Source: Hydrogenophaga pseudoflava NBRC 102511 (GTDB lineage: Bacteria; Pseudomonadota; Gammaproteobacteria; Burkholderiales; Burkholderiaceae_C). From it: 64,000 nt of DNA. Both the position numbers and the translations under genes were made by a program. The DNA lies in contig NZ_BCWQ01000007.1 in the NCBI RefSeq assembly GCF_001592285.1, positions 1 to 64,000 of the forward strand, given 5' to 3'. Of the stretch, positions 25,340-32,984 are shown piece after piece. How positions within the stretch are numbered: position 1 is the stretch's first letter; the number at the start of each line of letters is the position of its first letter. The notes beneath the pieces are model-generated. The model saw only the letters and a list, made by a program, of their open reading frames with translations, was not told the DNA's origin and did not search any database.

Positions 25340-25726
25340 TCAGAGGCCGAGTTTCTTGAAGATGTTGGCGAGCTTGTCTTCCAGCGTGGCCTTGGTGAAC
25401 GGCTTGACGATGTAGCCCGCCGCGCCGCCCTGTGCGGCCATCACGATGTCTTCCTTGCGCGCCTCGGCCGTCACCATCAGGACCGGCAGGTGCTTGAGCG
25501 CCTCGTCCTTCTTGATCTCGGCCAGCAGCTGGAAGCCGTTCATGTTGGGCATGTTGATGTCGCTGACGACAAAGTTGAAGGACCCGTTCCTCAGCTTGTT
25601 GAGCGCGATCACCCCGTCTTCCGCCTCGTCGGCGTCGGCGTGACCGATCTCCTTGAGCAGGTTGCGCACGATGCGGCGCATGGTGGAGAAGTCGTCAACG
25701 ATCAGGAATTTCATCGGGGTGGACAT
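25340..25726 (-). CDS. cheY: chemotaxis response regulator CheY (motor-linked copy)
   Basis: A 128-residue single receiver domain. The start [12 protein letters not shown] at 25726 follows AGGAGA; longer frames are not credible. Acidic pocket D11/D12, phosphorylation site D56 ([12 protein letters not shown]), T86 and K108 (YIVKPF) are all in place. The sequence is of the enterobacterial CheY type that binds FliM. It sits between motB and cheZ. A second, more divergent CheY lies at 47430 before cheA. Confidence 0.96.
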   Translation of the reverse strand: MSTPMKFLIVDDFSTMRRIVRNLLKEIGHADADEAEDGVIALNKLRNGSFNFVVSDINMPNMNGFQLLAEIKKDEALKHLPVLMVTAEARKEDIVMAAQGGAAGYIVKPFTKATLEDKLANIFKKLGL

Positions 25727-25757
25727 GGTGGGGTCTCCTGTCAGGAAACAGTGGCGG

Positions 25758-26840
25758 TTAGCGGGGCTTGACTGGCCCAGCCTCTTCCCGGGGTTTCGGC
25801 ACTTCTGCCAGTTTCTGAAGATCGGGCAGCCCCAGCGGCAGTTGGCGCACCGGCGCGACGAGCGGTTCGGCCTGGGGAACGGCCGTTTCTGCACCGGCCG
25901 GTGGCGCCGGCACGGCCCCTGCGGCAGGCCCGGCGGGCGCCTCGGTGGCGGGCGGGCGCAGCGCGGTGCCGTCGCCGATGGGCGCCATGCGCTCCTCGGC
26001 CTCGCGGGTCATGACCAGGATGCTGATGCGCCGGTTCATCGGTGCGTCGGGCTGGTTGACGTCCAGCAGCCGGCTGGAGGCCAGGCCCTCGACACGGGCG
26101 AGCTTGTTGTCGGGCAGGCCGCCGGCCACCAGCTCGCGGCGCGAGGCGTTGGCGCGGTCGGCCGACAGCTCCCAGTTGCTGTAGCCGCGGTCGCCGCTGC
26201 CGTAGGGCGTGGCGTCGGTGTGGCCCGAGAGGGCGAGCCGGTTGTCGATGTCGCCGATGGCCCCGCCGATCTCGCGCAGGATCTGGCGCATATAGGGTTT
26301 GACCATGGCACTGCCGACGTCGAACATGGGGCGGTTCTGGTCGTCGACGATCTGGATCTGCAGCCCGTCGGCGGTCTTCTCCATGCGGATCTGCGACTTG
26401 AACTCGGACAGCGCCGGGTTGTTCTCGACCAGCTCGTTGAGCTTGGTCTGCAGGGCGTCAAGGCGCAGGGCGTCCCGGCGGGCGAGCTCGGCCCGCGCCA
26501 TCTGCGCGCCCATGAGCTTGGCCGCGCGTTCGGCGTCGCCGGTGTCGACCTGGCCTTGCCGGCGCGAGAGGTCCTGGCCACCGCCGGGCAGCACGGAGTC
26601 GCTGTTGCCGGTGCCGCTGCCGCCCAGCAGCGTGACCTTGACCGGGTTGGAGAAATAGTCGGCGATGCCCTTGAGGTCGCCGGAGGAGGTGGACCCCAGC
26701 AGCCACATCAGCAGGAAGAAGGCCATCATGGCTGTCACGAAGTCGGCGTAGGCGATCTTCCACGCACCGCCGTGCGCAGCGTGCGCGCCTTTCTTGACGC
26801 GCTTGACGATGATGGGCTGAAGCTTCTTGCCGTCGGCCAT
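25758..26840 (-). CDS. motB: flagellar motor stator protein MotB
   Basis: MotB anchors the stator to peptidoglycan and carries the proton-binding aspartate. Starting at the ATG at 26840 ([10 protein letters not shown]; a GTG one codon upstream is possible) the protein has 360 residues. It has a single membrane helix [20 protein letters not shown] with D33 and an OmpA-like peptidoglycan-binding domain ([26 protein letters not shown]). The C-terminal tail after about residue 285 is Pro/Ala-rich. The ATG overlaps the motA stop codon (TGATG). Confidence 0.97.
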   Translation of the reverse strand: MADGKKLQPIIVKRVKKGAHAAHGGAWKIAYADFVTAMMAFFLLMWLLGSTSSGDLKGIADYFSNPVKVTLLGGSGTGNSDSVLPGGGQDLSRRQGQVDTGDAERAAKLMGAQMARAELARRDALRLDALQTKLNELVENNPALSEFKSQIRMEKTADGLQIQIVDDQNRPMFDVGSAMVKPYMRQILREIGGAIGDIDNRLALSGHTDATPYGSGDRGYSNWELSADRANASRRELVAGGLPDNKLARVEGLASSRLLDVNQPDAPMNRRISILVMTREAEERMAPIGDGTALRPPATEAPAGPAAGAVPAPPAGAETAVPQAEPLVAPVRQLPLGLPDLQKLAEVPKPREEAGPVKPR

Positions 26841-27700
26841 CACTTCTTCCCTTTGACGTGGTTCTCGAGCTCAGAGAACGAAGGGCGCACATCGGAGAAC
26901 AGCACCTTGCGGCCGAACTCGATCGCCGTCGAGGGCGCATAGCCCTGCATCGAGGCCAGCAGCGTGGTCTTGACGCAGGCGAATTCCTTGGAGGCCTCTT
27001 CGGTCTTCTGCTCCAGCAGGCCGCCCAGCGGTTCGAACACACCGTAGGCCAGCAGGATGCCCAGGAAGGTGCCGACCAGGGCCGAGCCGATCATGCCGCC
27101 CAGCACCGCCGGCGGCTGGCCCACCGAACCCATGGTGTTCACCACACCCAGCACCGCGGCCACGATGCCGAAGGCCGGCAGCGCACCGGCCAGGCGGGCG
27201 ATGGCCGCCACCGGGGCGTGCGCCTCCTGGTGGTGGGTCTCGATCTCGGCGTCCATCAGCGACTCGATCTCGTGGGCATTGAGGTTGCCCGAGACCATCA
27301 TGCGCAGGTAGTCGGTGATGAACTCGACCAGGTGGTGGTCGGCCGAGATCACCGGGTACTTCTTGAACAGCGGCGACTGCTCGGGGTTGTCCACGTCCTG
27401 CTCGATGGCCATCAGGCCTTCCTTGCGCGCCTTCTGCAGGATGTCGAACTGCAGCGCCAGCAGCTCCATGTAGCGCGCCTTGGTGAAACGGCTGCCCTTG
27501 AAGCACTGGCCGAAGCCCTTGAACGTGGCCTTGACCACCTTCATCTGGTTGTTGATGAGGAAGGCGCCGGTGGCGGCGCCGAAGATGGTGATCAGCTCGA
27601 ACGGCAGCGCCGTGAGCACGACGCCGATGTTGCCCCCGTGCATGATGAACACGCCGAAGATGCAGACCATCGAGATCACGAAGCCGATGATGACGAACAT
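26840..27700 (-). CDS. motA: flagellar motor stator protein MotA
   Basis: MotA forms the proton channel with MotB and pushes on FliG. The 286-residue protein has four membrane helices (two near the start, MFVIIGFVISMVCIFGVFIM and the LPFELITIFGAATGAFLI region, and two after residue 165). Between them is the large cytoplasmic loop with the charged residues that contact FliG. PAFGIVAAVLGVVNTM is the conserved third-helix segment. A sigma-28 promoter lies about 60 bases upstream. Confidence 0.97.
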   Translation of the reverse strand: MFVIIGFVISMVCIFGVFIMHGGNIGVVLTALPFELITIFGAATGAFLINNQMKVVKATFKGFGQCFKGSRFTKARYMELLALQFDILQKARKEGLMAIEQDVDNPEQSPLFKKYPVISADHHLVEFITDYLRMMVSGNLNAHEIESLMDAEIETHHQEAHAPVAAIARLAGALPAFGIVAAVLGVVNTMGSVGQPPAVLGGMIGSALVGTFLGILLAYGVFEPLGGLLEQKTEEASKEFACVKTTLLASMQGYAPSTAIEFGRKVLFSDVRPSFSELENHVKGKK

Positions 27701-27758
27701 GGACCGAACCCTGAGTTGAAGCGGAACCTGGAGCAGACGGCCCCAACGACTGTCTTTC

Positions 27759-27786
27759 CTATCGGTCCAACTCTAGGGGCGATTGA
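27759..27786 (-). promoter_or_regulatory. sigma-28 promoter of motAB-cheYZ
   Basis: On the minus strand TCAAT (27786-27782), a 15-base spacer and ACCGATAG (27766-27759) match the FliA consensus with one mismatch in each element, 58 bases before the motA start. It makes motAB-cheY-cheZ a class III unit separate from flhDC. Confidence 0.78.
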
Positions 27787-27802
27787 GGTCCGCCAGAAAC
27801 GC

Positions 27803-27829
27803 AAAAAGGACCCGCAGACGGGTCCTTTT
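27803..27829 (-). terminator. intrinsic terminator after flhC
   Basis: GGACCC and GGGTCC pair around a 6-base loop, with A-rich and T-rich flanks on the two sides, starting 24 bases past the flhC stop. It separates flhDC from the motA promoter and could work in both directions. Confidence 0.8.
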
Positions 27830-27852
27830 CAGGGTTTGAACGGAGAGCCCGT

Positions 27853-28392
27853 TCAGTGCAGGCGCAAGCCGCCCGAGGCGCTGCCCTTGCCGGCGCGGGC
27901 CGGCGGCTCGCACAGCCCGCAGACAAAGCTCTTGGCGTTCTCGTAGGGCTCGGTCACGAAGTGGCCGCCGCAGCAGGAGCACTTGGTCAGGGTCAGCATG
28001 CCGCTGTCGACGAACTTCACCAGACGCCAGGCGCGGGTGACGGACAGCAGGGGCTCGATGGCGCTGGCCTGCATCTGCTCGCTGTAGAGGCGGAAGGCCT
28101 TGATCACGGTGTCGATCTCTTCCAGCTCGCTGGTCTTGGAGAGGTACTCGTGGATGTTCAGGAACAGCGAAGCGTGGATGTTGGGCTGCCAGGTCAGGAA
28201 CCAGTCGGTCGAGAAGGGCAGCTGGCCCTTGGACGGGCTCTTGCCGGCCACTTCCTTGTACAGGCGCAGCAGGCGCTCGTACGACAGGCTGGTTTCGTAC
28301 TCCAGCACCTGCAGGCGGGCACCGAGCTGGATCAGGGCCACGGCACGGGCGATGTCGCGCGACTCGTTGAGGATGCTTTTTGCGGTGGCCAT
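27853..28392 (-). CDS. flhC: flagellar master regulator subunit FlhC
   Basis: FlhC joins FlhD in a hetero-hexamer that activates early flagellar operons with sigma-70. The start MATAKSILNESRDIARAVAL at 28392 gives 179 residues; the open frame upstream overlaps flhD. The zinc site is visible as C138-x2-C141 and C158-x2-C161. The helical DNA-binding N-terminal part includes IQLGARLQVLEYETSLS. It follows flhD by 23 bases. Confidence 0.97.
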   Translation of the reverse strand: MATAKSILNESRDIARAVALIQLGARLQVLEYETSLSYERLLRLYKEVAGKSPSKGQLPFSTDWFLTWQPNIHASLFLNIHEYLSKTSELEEIDTVIKAFRLYSEQMQASAIEPLLSVTRAWRLVKFVDSGMLTLTKCSCCGGHFVTEPYENAKSFVCGLCEPPARAGKGSASGGLRLH

Positions 28393-28415
28393 GGTGCGTG
28401 CTCCGTCCGGTGGGA

Positions 28416-28757
28416 TCAGTGGGCCGACGTGGCCATCGACTCGGCGAACTTGCCGGCCATCAGGATCGAGGCGTGCAGCTGGGTCGTGGTGGCGTTGTCG
28501 ACCTTCTTCACGTTGTGGCTGGTCAGCAGGTTCCACACCAGGTCGTCGTCCACGCGGAAGCGGCACAGCAGCATGTTGGTGGAGGCGATCTTGAGCAGCT
28601 GGGCGGTCGAGAGCATGCCCAGCAGGTCGGCGGCCTCTTCGGTCAGACCCAGGCGGAACAGCGCTTCGGCGCGGTCCTTGCGGATCAGGTTCTGGGCCAG
28701 CATCAGGTAGGTCAGATTGGCTTCGCGGATTTCGGCCAAGAGTTGTTCGCTGTCCAT
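28416..28757 (-). CDS. flhD: flagellar master regulator subunit FlhD
   Basis: FlhD is the partner of FlhC. The 113-residue protein starts MDSEQLLAEIREANLTYLML after the ribosome site TAGGAG. It keeps the characteristic segments QNLIRKDRAEALFRLGL and LLKIASTNMLLCRFRVDD. It heads flhDC, divergent from fliC across a 492-base region. Presence of flhDC means a sigma-70/FlhDC hierarchy rather than the FleQ/sigma-54 system. Confidence 0.97.
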   Translation of the reverse strand: MDSEQLLAEIREANLTYLMLAQNLIRKDRAEALFRLGLTEEAADLLGMLSTAQLLKIASTNMLLCRFRVDDDLVWNLLTSHNVKKVDNATTTQLHASILMAGKFAESMATSAH

Positions 28758-28885
28758 GTGTTTCTCCTAGAGATCGGTCGGCGGTGCTGGCGGGCTGCTA
28801 CATCTGCTGACTTGATGTGAGTAATTGTGTCTGCCGGTAAAAAAACTTGAATCAGGAAACGGCTGTTCGCACTGTCGGCGCACAC

Positions 28886-28907
28886 CCGACACCGTGTCGG
28901 ATTTTTT
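28886..28907 (+). terminator. possible small intrinsic terminator or palindromic operator upstream of flhD
   Basis: CCGACA and TGTCGG flank a 3-base loop, followed on the plus strand by six T residues. No plus-strand gene precedes it, so it would end an antisense or small transcript. The same 15 bases also form a near-perfect palindrome 129 bases upstream of flhD and could be a regulator site. Confidence 0.4.
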
Positions 28908-29044
28908 CCTACAACCCAAGTACTCATTTTGGTGTCGGGCGAGCACCCGCCTGCGCACACCCCTGCGGCCGGGGCAGCGGCACTAAGGCCGGAACAGGGA
29001 CGTGCATCCCTTGCTTATTTCACCGATCCGGTATAGGGCAGGGC

Positions 29045-29071
29045 TAAAGAATATGTCAGGGCCACCGAAAA
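29045..29071 (+). promoter_or_regulatory. sigma-28 promoter of fliC
   Basis: TAAAGAAT (29045-29052), an 11-base spacer and ACCGAAAA (29064-29071) match the E. coli sigma-28 consensus TAAAGTTT-N11-GCCGATAA at the key positions. The predicted transcript begins about 170 bases before fliC, giving a long structured leader. Confidence 0.75.
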
Positions 29072-29249
29072 GCATCTCAACGAACTTCTAAAAGGTTCGT
29101 CGTCCGGCAAGCAACGCGGCGAGACGGTCAGCGGCCCGAGGGCCAACCGGCTGGCAGCGACGAGCACCGGTCATGGCGGCCCGTCGAAAGGCGGGCGTTG
29201 AGATTGGCAGCGATGCCGGATTACCTTAGTCCAACTTTAGGAGTTAACG

Positions 29250-30074
29250 ATGAGCACCATCAACACCAACGTGCAGTCCCTGAACGCACAACGCAACCTG
29301 GCCCAGTCCACCGGTTCGCTGTCCACCTCGATGCAGCGCCTGTCTTCCGGCCTGCGTGTGAACACCGCCAAGGACGATGCCGCTGGTCTGGCCATTGCCG
29401 AGCGCATGAACGCGCAGGTCAAGGGCATGAACGTGGCGATCCGCAACGCCAACGACGGCATCTCCCTGGCGCAGACCGCTGAAGGCGCGCTGGGCAAGAT
29501 CGGCGACGCGCTGCAGCGCATGCGCGAACTGGCCGTGCAGTCGGCCAACGGTTCGAACTCCGACGACGACCGCGCCAACCTCGACGAGGAATACCAGGAA
29601 CTGGCCGCGGAAGTGACCCGAGTGCTCACAGGCACCAAGTTCAACGGCACCAACCTGCTGAACACCTCGGCCTCCCTGACCTTCCAGGTCGGCGCCGACA
29701 ACGTGACCACCGACCAGATCGACATCGACACGACCGACCTGACCGCCGGTTCGGGCGTGACGGCCGTCGTGGGCGGCGCCATCGCCACCAGCTCCGGCGC
29801 GCTGGCCGCCATGGACGACCTGGACAACGCCATCGACGAAATCACGACCGCCCGCGCCACCTTCGGTGCCAAGCAGAACCGCTTCGACTCGGTGATCGCC
29901 AGCCTGCAGATCTCGTCCGAGAACCTCGCGGCCTCCCGCGGCCGCATCATGGACGCGAACTTCGCGGTGGAAACCTCGAACCTCTCGCGTGGCCAGATCC
30001 TGCAACAGGCCGGCACCGCCATGGTCGCCCAGGCCAACCAGCTGCCCCAGGGCGTGCTGTCCCTGCTGCGCTGA
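29250..30074 (+). CDS. fliC: flagellin
   Basis: Filament subunit of 274 residues. The conserved N-terminal D0/D1 helices (MSTINTNVQSLNAQRNL, LSSGLRVNTAKDDAAGLAIA) and C-terminal helices (ANFAVETSNLSRGQILQQAG, ending LPQGVLSLLR) are intact. The central part between about residues 140 and 200 is very short, with Thr/Ser-rich stretches, so the filament should lack large D2/D3 domains. Ribosome site TTTAGGAG precedes the ATG. It is the only flagellin gene in the window and is read from a sigma-28 promoter. Confidence 0.98.
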   Translation: MSTINTNVQSLNAQRNLAQSTGSLSTSMQRLSSGLRVNTAKDDAAGLAIAERMNAQVKGMNVAIRNANDGISLAQTAEGALGKIGDALQRMRELAVQSANGSNSDDDRANLDEEYQELAAEVTRVLTGTKFNGTNLLNTSASLTFQVGADNVTTDQIDIDTTDLTAGSGVTAVVGGAIATSSGALAAMDDLDNAIDEITTARATFGAKQNRFDSVIASLQISSENLAASRGRIMDANFAVETSNLSRGQILQQAGTAMVAQANQLPQGVLSLLR

Positions 30075-30089
30075 TTCACGACACCGTTT

Positions 30090-30111
30090 CGCCACACCTG
30101 CGGGTGTGGCG
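30090..30111 (+). other. hairpin downstream of fliC
   Basis: CGCCACACC and GGTGTGGCG pair around a 4-base loop, 15 bases after the fliC stop, but no T-run follows. It may stabilise the 3' end of the abundant fliC mRNA or lower read-through into fliD rather than act as a full terminator. Confidence 0.5.
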
Positions 30112-30225
30112 ACCGGCGACGGCGGCACCCCGGTGCCCCCGTCGCGTCGTCTTTCGGGGCATGCACCGATCGCATGCAGACCGCGTGCGATGGGTACATC
30201 CCGTCGGGGATGACAAGGAGCGTCC

Positions 30226-31641
30226 ATGGCCACCATCTCGTCACCAGGCATCGGCAGCGGCCTGGACATCCAGAGCATCGTCTCGCAACTCGTCGCCCTG
30301 GAGAAGGCGCCCCTGACCCAGCTCAAGACGCAGGCCACGTCCCTGCAGACCAAGCTCTCGACCATGGGCACCATCAAGTCCCAGGTGTCGGCGCTGGGCG
30401 ATGCCGCGGCCAAGCTGTCCAAGGCCTCGGGCTGGGACCCGGTCAAGGCCACCTCGTCCAACCCGTCGGCCATCGGCGTGACGGTCAAGGCCGGCGCGCC
30501 CGCCACCTCGATCACCATGGAGGTGCAGAACCTGGCCAAGGCCCAGTCCACCGCTTCGGCCGCCGTGACCGCGGGCACCGCCATGGGCACCGGCAGCATG
30601 ACCATCGAACTCGGCCAGTGGAGCGGCAGCAGCTTCACCGCCGGCAGCGGCACACCGGTCACCATCGACATCGACGCCGGCCAGGACTCGCTGTCCAGCA
30701 TCGCGTCCAAGATCAACGACTCCAACGCCGGCGTGAGCGCCACCGTGCTGCGCGATGCCTCGGGCGAACGCCTGCTGGTGCGCTCCAAGGCCACCGGTGA
30801 GGAGAACGCCTTCCGCATCACGGTCGCCGACGACGACGGCGACGACACGGACGCCGCCGGCCTCTCGCGCCTGGCCTTCAGCGTCGGCAATGCCAACGGC
30901 ATGTCGCGCTCGCAGAACGCCGAGAACGCGCAGGCCACGATCAACGGCGTGCCCGTCACCTCGGCCAGCAACACGCTCAGCGGCACCCTCACCGGGATGA
31001 CGATCCAGCTCAGCCAGGAGACCACCGCGCCGGTGACCATCGATGTCACCAACGACACCGAGGCCATCCGCAGCAACGTCAAGGCCTTCGTCGATGCGTA
31101 CAACACGCTCAACTCCACGCTGACCAGCGCCCTGCGCTACGACGAGGCCACCAAGACCGCCGGCCCGCTGCAGGGCGACGCCACCACGGTGGGGCTGCAG
31201 AACGCCCTGCGCGGCATGATGCGATCGGTGTCTGCGAGCACGCCCTACAGCCGACTCTCGGACGTCGGCATCGAGCTCAAATCCGGCGGCAAGCTGGAGA
31301 TCAACGCGACCAAGATGGACGCCGCGCTGGACAACCTGGACGACCTCAAGGCCCTGTTCACGTCCACCAGCAGCGACCCCACGGCGACCGGCTTCGGCTG
31401 GAAGATCAAGAACTTCGCAGAGGGCCTGATCGACGCCGACGGCACGGTCTCCAACAAGACCGATGCCCTGAAGGCCTCGATCAAGCGCAACTCGCTGGAC
31501 CAGGACCGCGTCAACGACAAGGCTGCGCGCACCGAGAAGCGCCTGCTGGCCCAGTACAACGCCATGGACGCCGCCGTGGGCTCGCTCAACGGCCTGAGCG
31601 CCTTCGTCAGCCAGCAGATCATTTTGTGGAACAAGAGCTGA
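30226..31641 (+). CDS. fliD: flagellar filament cap protein FliD (HAP2)
   Basis: FliD forms the filament cap that folds flagellin at the tip. The 471-residue protein starts MATISSPGIGSGLDIQSIVS, the typical FliD opening, and continues into QLVALEKAPL. The C-terminal region has the long helices KAARTEKRLLAQYNAMDAAV and GSLNGLSAFVSQQIILWNKS. Ribosome site AAGGAG precedes the start. It follows fliC by 151 bases with a hairpin between them. Confidence 0.96.
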   Translation: MATISSPGIGSGLDIQSIVSQLVALEKAPLTQLKTQATSLQTKLSTMGTIKSQVSALGDAAAKLSKASGWDPVKATSSNPSAIGVTVKAGAPATSITMEVQNLAKAQSTASAAVTAGTAMGTGSMTIELGQWSGSSFTAGSGTPVTIDIDAGQDSLSSIASKINDSNAGVSATVLRDASGERLLVRSKATGEENAFRITVADDDGDDTDAAGLSRLAFSVGNANGMSRSQNAENAQATINGVPVTSASNTLSGTLTGMTIQLSQETTAPVTIDVTNDTEAIRSNVKAFVDAYNTLNSTLTSALRYDEATKTAGPLQGDATTVGLQNALRGMMRSVSASTPYSRLSDVGIELKSGGKLEINATKMDAALDNLDDLKALFTSTSSDPTATGFGWKIKNFAEGLIDADGTVSNKTDALKASIKRNSLDQDRVNDKAARTEKRLLAQYNAMDAAVGSLNGLSAFVSQQIILWNKS

Positions 31642-31663
31642 CGCAAATGAACACTTCCGTGAC

Positions 31664-31690
31664 TACAGTCCCGGTTGCCGATGCCGATAA
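31664..31690 (+). promoter_or_regulatory. sigma-28 promoter of fliST
   Basis: TACAG (31664-31668), a 14-base spacer and a perfect GCCGATAA (31683-31690) lie 31 bases before the fliS start and just after the fliD stop. The -35 element has one mismatch to T[CA]AAG. It would let fliST be expressed apart from fliD. Confidence 0.7.
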
Positions 31691-31721
31691 AAAAAGGCAT
31701 CAGCAACAAGGAACCGACACC

Positions 31722-32156
31722 ATGTTCACTTCTGCCACCCACCGCGCCGCCTCTGCCTACAAACGCGTTGCCGTCGAAACCAGCGTACAGGGCGCCGACC
31801 CCCACACCCTGGTGGGTCTGCTGTTCGACGCGCTGCTGCAGTCGATCGCCGAAGCCCGCGGCGCCATGGTGCGCGGCGACGCCGCCGTCAAGGGGGCCGC
31901 GCTCGGCAAGGCGGTGCGCATTCTGGAAGAGGGCCTCAAGGCGGGCCTGAACCTGCGCGAAGGGGGCGAGATCGCCGCCAACCTGCGCGATCTCTACGGC
32001 TACAGCACGCTGCGGCTGACCCAGGCCAACCTGCGCAACGACCCCGCGGCGCTGGAAGAAGTGAGCAAGCTCATCGAGCCCGTGGCGCAGTCGTGGAAAC
32101 TCATCGGGGGCCCCGGCCCCGCCTACCTGCAGCCCGTTGCGGGCCGTGGAGCCTGA
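31722..32156 (+). CDS. fliS: flagellin export chaperone FliS
   Basis: FliS binds the flagellin C-terminus and prevents early polymerisation in the cytoplasm. The start MFTSATHRAASAYKRVAVET at 31722 (144 residues) is preceded by AAGGAA; open codons upstream cover the promoter. The family motif AYKRVAVETSVQGADPHTLV and helix LLFDALLQSIAEARGAM are present. It is immediately followed by fliT (2-base gap). Confidence 0.95.
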   Translation: MFTSATHRAASAYKRVAVETSVQGADPHTLVGLLFDALLQSIAEARGAMVRGDAAVKGAALGKAVRILEEGLKAGLNLREGGEIAANLRDLYGYSTLRLTQANLRNDPAALEEVSKLIEPVAQSWKLIGGPGPAYLQPVAGRGA

Positions 32157-32158
32157 TC

Positions 32159-32452
32159 ATGGAGCACAGCTTGCTGGACTACTACAAAGCCATCGAATCC
32201 GCCAGCCAGCGCATGCTGGAGGCCGCCCGGGTGGAAGACTGGGACCAGATCGTGCATCTGGAGGGCACCTGCGCGGTGCTGATCGCCCAGCTGCGCCACA
32301 AGTCGCGCAACCTGCGGCTGGCACCGGACGAGCGCAAGGAAAAGGCCCGGATCATGCAGCGCATCCTGCGCGCCGACGCCGAGATCCGCTGCCTGGCCGA
32401 ACCCTGGCTGGGCGACCTCGAACAGCTGATGGATGCAAAACAGGTGCACTGA
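32159..32452 (+). CDS. fliT: flagellar protein FliT
   Basis: FliT is a small helical chaperone for FliD and, in enterics, a regulator of FlhDC. The start MEHSLLDYYKAIESASQRM at 32159 gives 97 residues. Sequence is helix-rich with W in VEDWDQIVHLEGTCAVLI, as in FliT proteins. It lies 2 bases after fliS and is followed by a strong terminator. Confidence 0.88.
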   Translation: MEHSLLDYYKAIESASQRMLEAARVEDWDQIVHLEGTCAVLIAQLRHKSRNLRLAPDERKEKARIMQRILRADAEIRCLAEPWLGDLEQLMDAKQVH

Positions 32453-32479
32453 ACAAAGCCCGCCACGCGGGCTTTGTTC
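32451..32479. terminator. bidirectional terminator between fliT and fliE
   Basis: A perfect 13-bp stem, GAACAAAGCCCGC with its complement, flanks a 3-base loop and has A/T-rich outer ends. It separates the convergent fliT (+) and fliE (-) and overlaps the last bases of both genes. Confidence 0.9.
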
Positions 32480-32801
32480 AAACCGACATATTCATGATGT
32501 CGGTGTAGGCCTGGACCATGCGGTTTCTGACGTGCATGGTGGCCTGAAAGCCGATCTGGGCCTTCTGCATCGCGAGCATGGTCTCTTCCAGGCTCACGTT
32601 GGGGTTGCCCTTCTGCACTTCGTTCTGCAGCTGGGAGGCCTCGTTCTGGGCCTTGCTCACCGATTGAAGGGCGGTCTTGAAGTTGTCGGCAAAGCCGCTG
32701 CCGACACCGCCCACGCCGGCCGGCGCGCCGCCGCGCGCAGCCGCAGGGCGGCCGATGCCGTTGACGGCCTGGCTGTTCAGGGCATTGATTCGCAGGTCCA
32801 T
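32478..32801 (-). CDS. fliE: flagellar basal-body protein FliE
   Basis: FliE links the MS ring to the rod and is the first exported rod component. The 107-residue protein has an Ala/Gly-rich N-terminus and the conserved C-terminal part LEETMLAMQKAQIGFQATMH followed by VRNRMVQAYTDIMNMSV. Length is standard. It is monocistronic and divergent from fliF across 183 bases, as in most flagellar clusters. Confidence 0.96.
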   Translation of the reverse strand: MDLRINALNSQAVNGIGRPAAARGGAPAGVGGVGSGFADNFKTALQSVSKAQNEASQLQNEVQKGNPNVSLEETMLAMQKAQIGFQATMHVRNRMVQAYTDIMNMSV

Positions 32802-32870
32802 GGCGGTGTCCTTTCACTCTGACGGGTGCAGGACTGGATGCTAGTGAGCGGGCCCCTTCCGCGCGCCGGG

Positions 32871-32896
32871 AATAGGGGGTCAAAGGCGGCCTTTTT
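32871..32896. promoter_or_regulatory. possible FlhDC box between fliE and fliF
   Basis: AATAGGG, a 12-base spacer and CCTTTTT resemble the two half-sites of an FlhDC box (AATAGCG-N10-12-CGCTATT), although the second half is poor. A similar pattern (AATAGGG-N13-CCTTTT) occurs before flhB, and a near-perfect box before fliL. All three are promoters known to be FlhDC-controlled in enterics. Confidence 0.4.
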
Positions 32897-32984
32897 CATG
32901 GCTATGCCGGGGTGAGCGGGACCGGATACTCGGTCGCAACAGGGGAGATTCCCCCATTTGCCGACCCACTTCGAAGCCCCCGCC

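Larger units (their letters stand above)
28758..29249. other. flhD-fliC divergent intergenic region
   Basis: These 492 bases contain no gene I can support. They hold the flhD leader, a small hairpin with a T-run on the plus strand (28886-28907), the fliC sigma-28 promoter (29045-29071) and a fliC leader of about 170 bases. The leader can form several GC-rich hairpins and ends with TTTAGGAG before the ATG. I could not assign a convincing flhD promoter. Confidence 0.7.
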
